Shown here in pieces: positions 16,481-25,968 of a DNA stretch of 42,529 nt. The DNA is taken from NCBI GenBank assembly GCA_005797835.1, contig SYKG01000042.1:1-42529 (forward strand), given 5' to 3'. Within the stretch, counting starts at the first letter, position 1, and each line of letters opens with the position of its first letter. The notes under the pieces are model-generated. The model made no database searches. It was given only the letters and a program-made list of their open reading frames with translations, and was not told the DNA's origin. The translations under genes and the position numbers were made by a program. Source of the stretch: Methylotenera sp. (lineage in GTDB: Bacteria; Pseudomonadota; Gammaproteobacteria; Burkholderiales; Methylophilaceae).

Positions 16481-16486
16481 TATAAT
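16481..16486 (+). promoter_or_regulatory. -10 box TATAAT upstream of xseA
   Basis: Consensus TATAAT 30 bases before the proposed TTG start of xseA. The 11 bases AACTCTATAAT are identical to those before rlmJ. No clear -35. Confidence 0.45.
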
Positions 16487-16516
16487 GAAGATAATTGTAA
16501 CGGATATCCCTCTAGT

Positions 16517-17743
16517 TTGATTAATTCAACAACAATAAATAGTTCGAAATCGAACGAAGCTAAAGTTTTTTCTGTTAAAGAAATTAACCGTCTCGTAAGA
16601 GAGCTTCTTGAGCAAAGTTTTCCCTCATTTTGGATTTCAGGCGAAATCTCTAATTTCATAAGTGCATCTTCTGGACATTGGTACTTTTCTCTTAAAGATG
16701 ATGAGGCACAGGTTCGTTGCACCATGTTTAAAAATAAAAATATGGCGGCTGACTGGGTTCCAAAAAATGGCGAAAAAATTGAAGCAAAATGTTTTATCAG
16801 TTTATATGAGTCAAGGGGGGAATATCAGCTTAATATTGAATTAATTAGACATGCAGGTGCTGGACTTTTATCAGAAGCCTTTAATCAATTAAAAGAAAAG
16901 CTCTTTAAAGAGGGTCTTTTTGAAGCTTCTTGCAAAAAACCTATCCCTCAATTTCCAAAAACTATCGGTATTATCACTTCAATCAGTGGTGCTGCCATTG
17001 AGGATATTTTAATCACACTGAAAAGACGAAGCCCGCATATTAGGGTCATAATTTATCCTAGTCTGGTGCAGGGTAAGGAGGCACCTCTTGCAATTATCAA
17101 AGCTGTTGACACTGCAAATACAAGAATGGAATGTGATGTTCTTATTCTAGCGCGAGGTGGGGGCTCGATTGAAGATCTTTGGGCTTTCAATGAAGAAATA
17201 GTAGCGCGAGCGATTTTTTCATCGAGAATACCTACCATCACAGGCATTGGGCATGAGACTGATACGACTATAGCTGATTTTGTTTCTGACTTAAGAGCAC
17301 CTACACCCACAGGCGCTGCAGAACTCGTCACAAGTTTTACTGTCGAAATCATCAAAACAATTCAAATTTACAAAAACCAGTTAAATAGAGTTATGACAGG
17401 TCTTATTCGTGAATTGATTCAGAAAATTGATTATTTAGAAAAACGTCTTATATCACCTCGCCAACAAATTCAAAGACAAAAAGAACAGATTCATCAATAT
17501 ATACAGAGAATTAATCGAAGTTTGAGGGGTGCGTTAATCCAATATCGTTTACATATCGATAAATTGAAATTAAATCTAGACCATTTAAGTCCGCAAGCTG
17601 TCTTATCAAGAGGTTATTCCATCATTACAAATATTGATGGTGGGATTGTAAACAATATAAACCAGTTAAAACTTGATGATAAAATTCATATTCAACTGAA
17701 CTATGGGCAAGCTGACGCAAATATTTCAAACCTTAAAAAATAA
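16517..17743 (+). CDS. xseA: Exodeoxyribonuclease VII large subunit
   Basis: XseA with XseB forms an ssDNA exonuclease used in repair and mutation avoidance. The 408-residue product has the N-terminal OB fold (VFSVKEINRLVRELLEQSFP and WISGEISNF), the central nuclease part (IGIITSISGAAIEDI, RGGGSIEDLWAFNEE, GIGHETD, DLRAPTPTGAAEL) and the long C-terminal helices that bind XseB. No ATG or GTG precedes the conserved start of the domain, and an in-frame TAG lies just upstream at 16512, so the TTG at 16517 must be used. It is slightly shorter than E. coli XseA (456), the reduction being mostly in the C-terminal coiled region. Confidence 0.94.
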   Translation: MINSTTINSSKSNEAKVFSVKEINRLVRELLEQSFPSFWISGEISNFISASSGHWYFSLKDDEAQVRCTMFKNKNMAADWVPKNGEKIEAKCFISLYESRGEYQLNIELIRHAGAGLLSEAFNQLKEKLFKEGLFEASCKKPIPQFPKTIGIITSISGAAIEDILITLKRRSPHIRVIIYPSLVQGKEAPLAIIKAVDTANTRMECDVLILARGGGSIEDLWAFNEEIVARAIFSSRIPTITGIGHETDTTIADFVSDLRAPTPTGAAELVTSFTVEIIKTIQIYKNQLNRVMTGLIRELIQKIDYLEKRLISPRQQIQRQKEQIHQYIQRINRSLRGALIQYRLHIDKLKLNLDHLSPQAVLSRGYSIITNIDGGIVNNINQLKLDDKIHIQLNYGQADANISNLKK

Positions 17744-17778
17744 ATGATTTTAGGTTGAATAAAAAAACTCACGCATAT

Positions 17779-19659
17779 ATGGAAGATAAAAAAAATCACA
17801 AAGTTTCTCTAGCTACACTTTCACTTTCAGCATTAGGTGTTGTATTTGGTGATATTGGTACAAGCCCGCTATACACTATGAAAGAAGTTTTTTCTCTCAG
17901 CAAATATCCTGTTGCGCTTACCCAGTTTAACGTCCTCGGCATTCTGTCTCTTATTTTTTGGTCACTCATTATGATTGTGTCAGCTAAATATGTTGCCTTT
18001 ATTATGCGAGCTGACAATAGGGGTGAAGGAGGCATCATGGCGCTCCTCTCTCTTGCTAATAAAAATGCGTCTAGTGGCAATAAAAGAAATTTGATTATGG
18101 TTTTAGGTATTCTCGGGGCATGTATGTTTTATGCAGACGGAATGATTACCCCTGCAATTTCTGTTTTATCTGCGATCGAAGGTCTTGAAGTTGTAGCACC
18201 CTCTTTAAGTCATCTTATTATTCCTATAACTCTTGTCGTGTTATTTATTTTATTTTACGCACAAAGTAAGGGGACGAATGTTGTGGGCACTTTCTTTGGC
18301 CCTATTATGTTTTTTTGGTTCTTAACGCTCGCACTATTGGGAATTATTAATATTGCACTGGAGCCACATGTGCTCGCAGCCATTAATCCATTGTATGCAT
18401 TTCATTTCTTCCAGCTATCTCCAATGGTGGCATTCGTAGCATTAGGCGCGGTTGTTTTATCAGTCACCGGCGCTGAGGCACTCTATGCAGATATGGGGCA
18501 TTTTGGACGGAAGCCAATTAGACTGGCATGGTTTATTTTTGTACTTCCAGCGCTTACATTAAATTACTTTGGGCAAGGTGCGCTGACTCTAAGTAATCCT
18601 GAAAACATTAAAAATCCCTTTTATCTCATGGCGCCTGAATTTCTTGTCATACCTCTTATTATTTTAGCGACACTCGCTGCAATTATTGCCTCACAAGCTG
18701 TGATCACAGGCGCTTTTTCAGTCTCAAGACAAGCTCTTCAATTAGGTTTCTTACCAAGAATGCTTGTCGAGCACACTTCCGAAAACCAAGAGGGACAAAT
18801 TTATCTTCCAAGAATTAATTGGCTCTTAATGATTGCAGTTATGGCTTTAGTAGTGACCTTCAAAAGCTCAGGTAATCTTGCAGGAGCTTATGGTATTGCA
18901 GTCACAGGTGATATGGTGATCTCGACACTTCTCGCAAGCTTTGTGTTTTATGAAGTATGGAAATGGAATTCCATAAAGACAGTTATTTTCATGGCAATCT
19001 TTTTAATGATCGATCTTGCATTCTTTAGTGCAAATATTTTAAAAATACCTGATGGTGGCTGGTTCCCAATTTTGATTGGCTCTGTTATTTTTATTTTAAT
19101 GACCACCTGGAAAAAGGGACGTGCACTTCTTTACAAAATACTTAAAAGTGAGGCTATTGAAATTAATTCATTCATTACCACTATGGGAACTAACCCTCCC
19201 CCTCGGGTGGAAGGTACAGCAATATTTTTAACGCCTAATCCAGATGGTGTGCCACACGCCCTGCTTCATAATCTTAAACATAATAAGGTGATTCATGAAA
19301 AAGTTATTATCTTAACTGTGATGTTTATGGATTATCCCCATTCCCTTTCAAAAGATCGTGTTGCTATTGAAAAACTTCCCCATGATTTTTATAAAGTGAT
19401 TGTGAAGTATGGATTTAAAGATCAACCTAACCTTCCTAAGGATCTTGCCCTAAACATAAAAAATGACATCAAAATTGATCCAATGAATAGCTCTTATTTT
19501 ATTGGTAAGGAAATTTTATTAGCCATACCAAAAGATAATATGAGTTACTGGAGAAAAAAGTTATTTATCAGTTTATTCAGAAGCGCAGAAACGATTACTA
19601 ATCAATTTAAATTACCTCCCAACCGTGTAGTTGAGCTAGGGAGCCAAATATTATTTTAA
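17779..19659 (+). CDS. kup: Low-affinity potassium uptake protein Kup
   Basis: Kup is a proton-coupled K+ importer in the inner membrane. The 626-residue protein shows the family hallmarks GVVFGDIGTSPLYT, RADNRGEGGIMALLSL, DGMITPAISVLSAIEGLEV, GAEALYADMGHFGRKPIRLA and SQAVITGAFS, then about twelve helices and a soluble C-terminal domain ending PPNRVVELGSQILF as in E. coli. The ATG at 17779 (MEDKKNHKVS) is preferred; a TTG at 17755 would add eight residues. It follows xseA by 35 bases and is followed by a lipoprotein protease gene after 2 bases. Confidence 0.95.
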   Translation: MEDKKNHKVSLATLSLSALGVVFGDIGTSPLYTMKEVFSLSKYPVALTQFNVLGILSLIFWSLIMIVSAKYVAFIMRADNRGEGGIMALLSLANKNASSGNKRNLIMVLGILGACMFYADGMITPAISVLSAIEGLEVVAPSLSHLIIPITLVVLFILFYAQSKGTNVVGTFFGPIMFFWFLTLALLGIINIALEPHVLAAINPLYAFHFFQLSPMVAFVALGAVVLSVTGAEALYADMGHFGRKPIRLAWFIFVLPALTLNYFGQGALTLSNPENIKNPFYLMAPEFLVIPLIILATLAAIIASQAVITGAFSVSRQALQLGFLPRMLVEHTSENQEGQIYLPRINWLLMIAVMALVVTFKSSGNLAGAYGIAVTGDMVISTLLASFVFYEVWKWNSIKTVIFMAIFLMIDLAFFSANILKIPDGGWFPILIGSVIFILMTTWKKGRALLYKILKSEAIEINSFITTMGTNPPPRVEGTAIFLTPNPDGVPHALLHNLKHNKVIHEKVIILTVMFMDYPHSLSKDRVAIEKLPHDFYKVIVKYGFKDQPNLPKDLALNIKNDIKIDPMNSSYFIGKEILLAIPKDNMSYWRKKLFISLFRSAETITNQFKLPPNRVVELGSQILF

Positions 19660-19661
19660 AA

Positions 19662-20477
19662 ATGAAATATTGGATTCTATTTTTACTAATATTTCTTACC
19701 GGTGGCTGTGCTAGTACTATTTTAAAAAATGAATCGAATATCAGTAGAAAACAACTTCTCCTAATGCCGGAATATATGGTGGCAAATATGGCGCGGGACA
19801 GTTATCGAACTGTACTCAAAGAAGCAAATAAACAAAATAAACTTAATATTAACGCTTCTCAAGTAAGTCGCGTAAAAAAAATTAGTAATCAGCTTATTGC
19901 TAAAGTGCCTTATTTTAAAACTGAGGCAAGTCAATGGTCCTGGGAAATAAATGTAGAAGAGAGTGAAGATGTCAATGCTTACTGCATGCCTTATGGGAAA
20001 ATTATGGTTTATTCAGGTCTAATTCAAAAACTTAACCTAACAGATGATGAATTAGCAGCGGTTATAGGCCACGAAATTTCCCATGCACTTCTTGAACATG
20101 GACGAGAAAGAATGTCGACAGCAGCTATTCAACAGTTAGGTTTAATTGGGTTTGCCGCTTATATATCTAATAAAAGTAGTCGAAATAAGTCTAATGCTGC
20201 TGTGCAAGCAGCTTCATTAGGTGCTACTCTTTTTTTTGCACTTCCTAATAGCCGTATGCAAGAGAGAGAAGCTGACGCTATTGGTCTTGAGCTTGCTGCA
20301 AGATCAGGCTTTAACCCTTTCGCTGCAGTGACTTTATGGGAAAAAATGAAAAAACAAGATACAAAAAAACCACCTGAATTTTTAAGTACTCACCCATCAG
20401 ATGACAACCGTATTGAAGATCTCACCAATCTGGCAAATAAATTTAAGCCTATCTACGAATCAAACCAATCTTATTAA
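19662..20477 (+). CDS. M48 family metalloprotease, outer-membrane lipoprotein (LoiP/YcaL-like)
   Basis: A 271-residue lipoprotein: signal peptide ending LTGG-C16, then an M48 peptidase domain. Zinc site H137-E138-I-S-H141 with E203 (READAIG) as the third ligand, and STHPSDDNRIEDL near the end as in the LoiP/YcaL/BepA group. Such proteases work in the periplasm on misfolded or envelope-assembly proteins. It lacks the TPR domain of BepA, so it is closer to LoiP/YcaL. It sits 2 bases after kup, probably in the same transcript. The exact substrate is unknown. Confidence 0.9.
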   Translation: MKYWILFLLIFLTGGCASTILKNESNISRKQLLLMPEYMVANMARDSYRTVLKEANKQNKLNINASQVSRVKKISNQLIAKVPYFKTEASQWSWEINVEESEDVNAYCMPYGKIMVYSGLIQKLNLTDDELAAVIGHEISHALLEHGRERMSTAAIQQLGLIGFAAYISNKSSRNKSNAAVQAASLGATLFFALPNSRMQEREADAIGLELAARSGFNPFAAVTLWEKMKKQDTKKPPEFLSTHPSDDNRIEDLTNLANKFKPIYESNQSY

Positions 20478-20528
20478 TTTCGCAAGACTTTAATATAAAA
20501 TACTGTTTTAACTTAAAAATATACTCTC

Positions 20529-21356
20529 ATGGATCAATTAAAATCAATTATCGAAAATGCCTTTGAAATAAGAGCTGAAATCAATCCAAAAAATGCATCA
20601 AAAGAAATTAAAGATAGCGTAGATGAAGTACTCAATGGCTTAAATAATGGCTCTCTTCGAGTAGCAACTCGCATTAAAGATTCGCAAGAATGGGAAACGC
20701 ATCAATGGATTAAAAAAGCGGTACTTCTATCTTTTAGACTATACGACAATGAAGTCATGAATAGTTGTTATACCAATTACTTTGATAAGGTATTTTCAAA
20801 ATTTGCTAATTTCACAGATGAAGATTTTAAATCGGGAGGTTACCGCGTTGTGCCAAATGCTATTGCAAGACATGGTTCATTTATCGGTAAAAATGTTGTG
20901 CTCATGCCGTCTTATGTAAATATTGGTGCTTATGTGGGTGAGGGAACTATGGTCGACACCTGGGCAACTGTTGGTTCTTGTGCACAAATTGGTAAAAATG
21001 TTCACCTTTCTGGTGGTGTAGGTATTGGCGGGGTATTAGAACCTATTCAAGCTGGCCCAACTATCATTGGGGATAACTGTTTTATTGGAGCTCGGTCAGA
21101 GGTAGTTGAAGGCGTAATTGTTGAGGATAATGCAGTTATTTCTATGGGTGTTTACATTGGTCAATCTACCAAAATTTATGATCGTGAGACAGGCGAAGTA
21201 ACATACGGCAGAATTCCTAAAGGTTCTGTTGTGGTCTCAGGTAATCTTCCTTCAAAAGATGGTTCTTATAGTCTTTACTGTGCTGTTATTGTCAAAAAAG
21301 TAGATGAAAAAACTCTTAGTAAAGTAGGTATTAACGAATTACTGAGAGGCATTTAA
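20529..21356 (+). CDS. dapD: 2,3,4,5-tetrahydropyridine-2,6-dicarboxylate N-succinyltransferase
   Basis: DapD adds a succinyl group in the succinylase route to meso-diaminopimelate and lysine. The 275-residue product begins [13 protein letters not shown] and has the left-handed beta-helix of hexapeptide repeats from about 110 to 210 ([41 protein letters not shown]). Length matches E. coli DapD (274). The succinylase route also needs DapC/ArgD and DapE; dapE is not in this window although it often follows dapD in Betaproteobacteria. A broken gene lies 3 bases after the dapD stop. Confidence 0.97.
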   Translation: MDQLKSIIENAFEIRAEINPKNASKEIKDSVDEVLNGLNNGSLRVATRIKDSQEWETHQWIKKAVLLSFRLYDNEVMNSCYTNYFDKVFSKFANFTDEDFKSGGYRVVPNAIARHGSFIGKNVVLMPSYVNIGAYVGEGTMVDTWATVGSCAQIGKNVHLSGGVGIGGVLEPIQAGPTIIGDNCFIGARSEVVEGVIVEDNAVISMGVYIGQSTKIYDRETGEVTYGRIPKGSVVVSGNLPSKDGSYSLYCAVIVKKVDEKTLSKVGINELLRGI

Positions 21357-21359
21357 ATT

Positions 21360-21509
21360 ATGAAGGTATTTGGTATAAAAAATTGTAGTGCTGTCTTAAA
21401 AGTATTAACTTGGTTTGATAGTCATCAAATTACTAAGTATATTTATGCTCTAGATATTAGGCTACTTAAAAATATCTGTAAATTAACGCCTCTTAAGATT
21501 CTCGCTTGA
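21360..21509 (+). pseudogene. Truncated YffB/ArsC (Spx)-family reductase remnant
   Basis: A 49-codon frame starting 3 bases after dapD. The first residues, MKVFGIKNC followed by a helix with W18 and H22, closely resemble the N-terminus of YffB/ArsC-like thioredoxin-fold reductases (GIKNC-x-T, catalytic C9), which are about 115 residues long. After about residue 25 the resemblance stops, and the frame ends with TGA overlapping the prmB start. The C-terminal catalytic part is gone. In related bacteria a yffB/arsC-like gene and dapE often lie between dapD and prmB, so this looks like a deletion scar. It may still be translated, and its end may couple translation to prmB. Confidence 0.6.
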
Positions 21510-22405
21510 GCCAAACACAAATACTTAGTGAGCTATCTTCAATTCGTGATTGGTTAAGATACGCCGTCAGTCGATTTGAGAATTCTGATATTTTTTTTGG
21601 CCATGGAACTTTGAATGCATATGACGAGGCTGTCTGGCTTATTTTTGGTTTTTTACATTTACCTCATGATACGATACAAAACTTTTTAGATGCTCACTTA
21701 ACGAATAAAGAAAAAAAAGATTTATTACTTTATATTGAAAAAAGAATTAACGATAAAATCCCAACTGCTTATCTACTTAATGAGGCTTGGTTAAAAAATT
21801 ATAAATTTTATGTTGATGAACGAGTCATTATCCCTAGGTCTTTAATTGCTGAACCGATAAGTGAACATCTTTATCCATGGATTGAGGATCCTGAAAAAAT
21901 ATACAGTGCTCTAGATTTATGCACTGGAAGTGGCTGCCTAGGTATTATGATGGCCCATAGCTTCCAAAATGCTTTAATTGATTTTGTCGACTTATCTGAA
22001 AAAGCATTACAGGTAGCTCGAATCAATATTGAGCACTATGGATTGTCAGAGCGTGTTGAGTTAATTCAGTCTGATTTATTCAATTCGTTAAAAGGGAAAA
22101 AATATGATCTCATTATTTCAAATCCTCCTTATGTTAATCAAGCTTCGGTAGATGACTTTCCTCAAGAATTTTTAAAAGAGCCAAGTATGGCTTTAGGAAG
22201 TGGAAATGACGGCTTAGATCATACGATACGAATCATTAATGAAGCAAAGCAATATCTTAATGACGAGGGTATATTGATTATTGAAATTGGATACAACAAA
22301 GAAATATTATTAAATAAATTCCCAGCGCAAGAGTTTTACTGGCTAGATGTTTCTTTGGGAAATGAATTCGTATTTATGTTACAAAAATCTCAACTGCCTG
22401 ATTAA
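21506..22405 (+). CDS. prmB: Ribosomal protein L3 glutamine methyltransferase
   Basis: PrmB methylates a glutamine of ribosomal protein L3. The 299-residue protein has the SAM-binding motif DLCTGSGC (137-144) and the catalytic N206-P-P-Y209 loop that contacts the glutamine side chain. The N-terminal helical domain (LSSIRDWLRYAVSRF and FGHGTLNAYDEAVWL) separates it from PrmC. The start is TTG at 21506, overlapping the stop of the preceding remnant (TTGA); no ATG precedes the conserved part. The 3' end overlaps rluB by 4 bases in convergent orientation. Confidence 0.95.
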   Translation: MSQTQILSELSSIRDWLRYAVSRFENSDIFFGHGTLNAYDEAVWLIFGFLHLPHDTIQNFLDAHLTNKEKKDLLLYIEKRINDKIPTAYLLNEAWLKNYKFYVDERVIIPRSLIAEPISEHLYPWIEDPEKIYSALDLCTGSGCLGIMMAHSFQNALIDFVDLSEKALQVARINIEHYGLSERVELIQSDLFNSLKGKKYDLIISNPPYVNQASVDDFPQEFLKEPSMALGSGNDGLDHTIRIINEAKQYLNDEGILIIEIGYNKEILLNKFPAQEFYWLDVSLGNEFVFMLQKSQLPD

Positions 22406-23376
22406 GTCTTTTTAATATCGGAGTCACTTCTGATTCTTCTTTTTATTAATTTTCTTCCAATTTTCTTAATCTTCTTGTCTAGCTTTATTTTATGATCAAG
22501 CTTCAGTTTGGGTGCATACGGTGAAGGATGAGCGTGTTTTTTACGAGCTTTAACTTTATTGAGACTTTCATTACGACTCACTATCGAAAAAGGTATATCA
22601 AGCCATTTTAAAATCTTCTCAACTTCTTTCACCTCAAGCTCTAGCATCATGCCTCTTTTTACTCTCGACGGAAGTGATATAGGGCCAAACCTAGTTCGAA
22701 TAAGCCGACTTACTGGTAGATTAAAGTGCTCAAATAATCGTCTGACTTCTCGATTTCTTCCCTCCATCAATATGACTTGGTACCATCGATTAGCACTTTC
22801 GCCTCCTTGATATCGAATGTCATCAAATTTTGCAAAACCATCCTCTAATTTAACACCAGATTTTAATTTTAATATTTGATCTTCAGTTAATTCTCCAAAG
22901 ATTCGGACAGCATATTCACGTTCAATTTCAAATTTAGGATGCATGAGACGATTAGCGAGATCACCTGAAGTTGTAAATATTAGAAGCCCCGAGGTATTTA
23001 TATCAAGACGTCCTATAGAAATCCATTTTTCGTTTTTAATTCTAGGTAACTTTGAAAATACTGTAGCTCTTTTTTGTGGATCACTTACTGAAACAATCTC
23101 TCCTTCAGGTTTATGGTAGATTAGCATTTTAGGAAATCTTAAATCGAAGAAAAGATGAACTATTTTGCCGTCAATCTTGATGATATCTAGGTCGTGAATT
23201 AATTGGCCTAATGTTGCAGGACTCCCGTTGACATGAACTCGACCTGCTTCTATATATTTTTCCATTTCACGTCTAGAACCTATTCCAGATTGGGCAAGTA
23301 GTTTATGCAAACGTTGCGTTTTAGGTGGGATGATTAGCTTGAGATCCTTAGATGATTTTTGAGTTTGTAAACGCAT
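22402..23376 (-). CDS. rluB: 23S rRNA pseudouridine 2605 synthase
   Basis: RluB converts U2605 of 23S rRNA to pseudouridine. The 324-residue protein has an N-terminal S4 RNA-binding domain (RLHKLLAQSGIGSRREMEKY), the RsuA-type catalytic motif GRLDINTSGLLIFT with the catalytic Asp, and EGRNREVRRLFEH. The last 55 residues are a very basic tail rich in Lys and Arg, as often seen in betaproteobacterial RluB. It comes 29 bases after scpB, and scpAB-rluB is a widely conserved order. RluB is chosen over RluE/RsuA by this context and by the tail. Confidence 0.94.
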   Translation of the reverse strand: MRLQTQKSSKDLKLIIPPKTQRLHKLLAQSGIGSRREMEKYIEAGRVHVNGSPATLGQLIHDLDIIKIDGKIVHLFFDLRFPKMLIYHKPEGEIVSVSDPQKRATVFSKLPRIKNEKWISIGRLDINTSGLLIFTTSGDLANRLMHPKFEIEREYAVRIFGELTEDQILKLKSGVKLEDGFAKFDDIRYQGGESANRWYQVILMEGRNREVRRLFEHFNLPVSRLIRTRFGPISLPSRVKRGMMLELEVKEVEKILKWLDIPFSIVSRNESLNKVKARKKHAHPSPYAPKLKLDHKIKLDKKIKKIGRKLIKRRIRSDSDIKKT

Positions 23377-23405
23377 TAAGAAAATCAGTTATCAATAACT
23401 TAATA

Positions 23406-23957
23406 TCAGACATTTAACGGAATTTCATTTTGGAGGAAACTTTTAATATCAGGGAGCTCAGATAAAGATCTTAAATTAAAATCATTTAAAAAATGTTTTG
23501 TGGTTGCATATAAAGAAGGTCTGCCAGGTACTTCTTTTTGGCCAATTATATCAATCCAATCTCTTTCTTGAAGTTGTCTAATGGCATTAGGATTAAGTGC
23601 AACACCCCTAATTTCCTCAATCTCTCCTCGAGTCACTGGCTGTCTATAAGCCACAATTGCTAGGACTTCCATCACAGCTCGACTATACTTATGAACTTTT
23701 TCAGGGCTTAATCTCGAAAGATAGATTGAATATTCATCTCGCGCTATAAATCTGTAGCCTGAGGCAACAAGCACCAATTCCATTGTACGAGGCTGCCATT
23801 CTATTTTAAGTTCATCTAGTATCATTCTTAATGTGGATCGCTCAATTTTCTCTGCAAATAATTTTTGTAAATCATCTAAAGAAAGGGGATTAGCACTTGT
23901 TAATAACGCTACCTCTAGAATTTGTTTAATTTTTGATGTGTTATTTAAGTCTGTCAT
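23406..23957 (-). CDS. scpB: Segregation and condensation protein B
   Basis: ScpB is the kleisin-bound dimeric subunit of the SMC-ScpAB condensin. The 183-residue product shows the two winged-helix domains with LEVALLTSANPLSLDDLQKL and the conserved VMEVLAIVAYRQPVTRGEIEEIRG followed by GRPSLYATT. Start and stop leave 3 bases to scpA upstream. Presence of scpAB implies an SMC-type rather than a MukBEF-type condensin; smc itself is outside the window. Confidence 0.96.
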   Translation of the reverse strand: MTDLNNTSKIKQILEVALLTSANPLSLDDLQKLFAEKIERSTLRMILDELKIEWQPRTMELVLVASGYRFIARDEYSIYLSRLSPEKVHKYSRAVMEVLAIVAYRQPVTRGEIEEIRGVALNPNAIRQLQERDWIDIIGQKEVPGRPSLYATTKHFLNDFNLRSLSELPDIKSFLQNEIPLNV

Positions 23958-23960
23958 TTC

Positions 23961-24752
23961 TCAATTGACCTGAAGTTTAATATATATAGGTGAACAACTT
24001 TCTTGCTGTATTATTTTAATTAGTCGCTCTCTTGCTAATTCTAATATAGCTAAAAAACAAATAACTAATATTTGAATTCTATCTTTAGTGACATCAAATA
24101 ATGATGAAAACTCAACAAACTCTTCTTTTTGAAGTTTTCTTAAAATTATTGTCATATACTCTCTTACAGAAAGTTCATTGCGGGTTACTTTATGAATATC
24201 AAAATTTTTTGCTCGATTTAAAATATTTTTCCATGCTGTGAATATTTCATCAATAGATACATCTGGATAAGTTATTTCTGTAATTTTTTCAAAATAAGCA
24301 TTAGCGACATAAAGATCGGTTCCAACTTGCGGCATTTTTGTAAGCTTTTCAGATGCTAATTTAATGAGCTCGTACTCCATAAGTCTTCGAACAAGTTCAG
24401 CACGCGGATCCTGCTCAGTATCTACTTCAGCTGTTTTCTTTGGCAATAACATTCTTGATTTAATTTCAATCAAGACTGCAGACATAAGTAAGTAATCTGC
24501 AGCTAACTCAAGTTTAATTTCTTTCATCTTTTCCACATAATCCATATACTGAATTGTTAAGGCAGCCATAGGTATATCAAGAATATCTAAGTTATGTTTT
24601 CTGATAAGATATAAAAGAAGATCTAGCGGGCCTTCAAAAGCCTCTAAATAAATTTCAAGTGCGTCAGGCGGAATATAGAGGTCCTGAGGTAATACCTCAA
24701 TATTCTCGCCATGAATTTTTCCAATTTTTACTGCGTGTACTTCTTGATTCAT
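23961..24752 (-). CDS. scpA: Segregation and condensation protein A (kleisin)
   Basis: The 263-residue kleisin bridges the SMC heads. It has the typical N-terminal segment EAFEGPLDLLLYLIRKHNLDILDIPMA split over residues about 36-62, then LAADYLLMSAVLIEIKSRMLLP, and a C-terminal winged helix (LAILELARERLIKI). The ATG at 24752 overlaps the trpS stop (TAATG), so the operon order on the minus strand is trpS-scpA-scpB-rluB. Length is normal. Confidence 0.95.
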   Translation of the reverse strand: MNQEVHAVKIGKIHGENIEVLPQDLYIPPDALEIYLEAFEGPLDLLLYLIRKHNLDILDIPMAALTIQYMDYVEKMKEIKLELAADYLLMSAVLIEIKSRMLLPKKTAEVDTEQDPRAELVRRLMEYELIKLASEKLTKMPQVGTDLYVANAYFEKITEITYPDVSIDEIFTAWKNILNRAKNFDIHKVTRNELSVREYMTIILRKLQKEEFVEFSSLFDVTKDRIQILVICFLAILELARERLIKIIQQESCSPIYIKLQVN

Positions 24753-25951
24753 TAGTAATTTAACCCCATAGCCTCTCTTACCTCTCGCATGGTTTCTCTC
24801 GCTAATTTTCTAGCTTTTTCACAGCCTTCCATTACAATATTTTTTACAAGATCGGAGTCCTCGATATATTTAGCAGCTCTTTCTTGAATTGATTTAAGTT
24901 CTTTATTAACAGAATCAATCACAGGTTGCTTACATTCAATACATCCTATTTTAGCCTCCTTACATCCTTTTTCAACCCAAGCTTTCACCTCATTACTTGA
25001 ATATACTTGATGTAACTGCCACACGGGGCAGTGGTCTGGATTTCCTGGATCATTTCTCCTAATACGAGCAGGATCTGTTGGCATTGTTTTAATTTTTTTC
25101 TCGACGGATTCAGGAGACTCTCTTAGGGTTATCATATTGTTATAAGATTTAGACATTTTTTGGCCGTCTAAACCAATCATCTTCGATGCAGGTGTTAATT
25201 TATATTCTGGCTCAACTAGAATCATTTTGCCACCACCCTCTAAAAAGCCTAACAACCTCTCTTTATCTCCTAAACTTAGACCTTGATGCTCTTCAATAAG
25301 TATTCGAGCCGAATCTAAAGCCTCATCGTCACCGTTTTCTTGATATGCTATTTTCATCTGCACGTAGAGACTACTTTTTTTAGAGCCTAATTTTTTAATC
25401 GCCTCTTCGGCTTTTTGAACAAATCCCACTTCTTTTCCATAGAGGTGGTTAAAGCGTCTTGCAATTTCACGAGTAAATTCAATATGGGGAATTTGATCTT
25501 CACCTACAGGAACTTGAGTTGCCTTATAAATTAAAATATCTGCACTTTGTAATAAGGGATAACCTAAGAATCCATAAGTAGATAAATCTTTCGAAGATAA
25601 TTTTTCTTGTTGATCCTTATAAGTCGGCACTCTTTCTAACCAGCCTAGAGGGGTAATCATCGAAAGTAGGGTATGAAGTTCGGCGTGCTCAGGAACTTTA
25701 GATTGAATAAAAATAGTTGCTGTTACTGGATCAACGCCAGCTGCAAGCCAATCCACTACCATTTCCCAAACGTTTTCTTCAATAATTTCTGGGGAGTCAT
25801 AGTGAGTAGTAAGAGCATGCCAATCCGCGACAAAGAAAAAACATTCAAACTCATGTTGGAGACTGATCCAATTTTTCAAAACCCCATTATAGTGTCCCAA
25901 ATGAAGATTGCCTGTGGGTCGCATACCAGATATGACACGTTCGATAGCCAT
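24752..25951 (-). CDS. trpS: Tryptophanyl-tRNA synthetase
   Basis: TrpS charges tRNA-Trp. Class I signatures are present: the HIGH-type motif LHLGHYNG after GMRPTGN, and KMSKSYNN. At 399 residues it is the longer type common in Betaproteobacteria (E. coli 334), with an insertion between the two motifs and a C-terminal anticodon domain ending REVREAMGLNY. The start is the ATG at 25951 (MAIERVISGMRPTG); the frame extends to a GTG at 25984 inside the previous gene, but that part is not conserved. Confidence 0.96.
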   Translation of the reverse strand: MAIERVISGMRPTGNLHLGHYNGVLKNWISLQHEFECFFFVADWHALTTHYDSPEIIEENVWEMVVDWLAAGVDPVTATIFIQSKVPEHAELHTLLSMITPLGWLERVPTYKDQQEKLSSKDLSTYGFLGYPLLQSADILIYKATQVPVGEDQIPHIEFTREIARRFNHLYGKEVGFVQKAEEAIKKLGSKKSSLYVQMKIAYQENGDDEALDSARILIEEHQGLSLGDKERLLGFLEGGGKMILVEPEYKLTPASKMIGLDGQKMSKSYNNMITLRESPESVEKKIKTMPTDPARIRRNDPGNPDHCPVWQLHQVYSSNEVKAWVEKGCKEAKIGCIECKQPVIDSVNKELKSIQERAAKYIEDSDLVKNIVMEGCEKARKLARETMREVREAMGLNY

Positions 25952-25968
25952 AACTTTTAACTTAGCTC

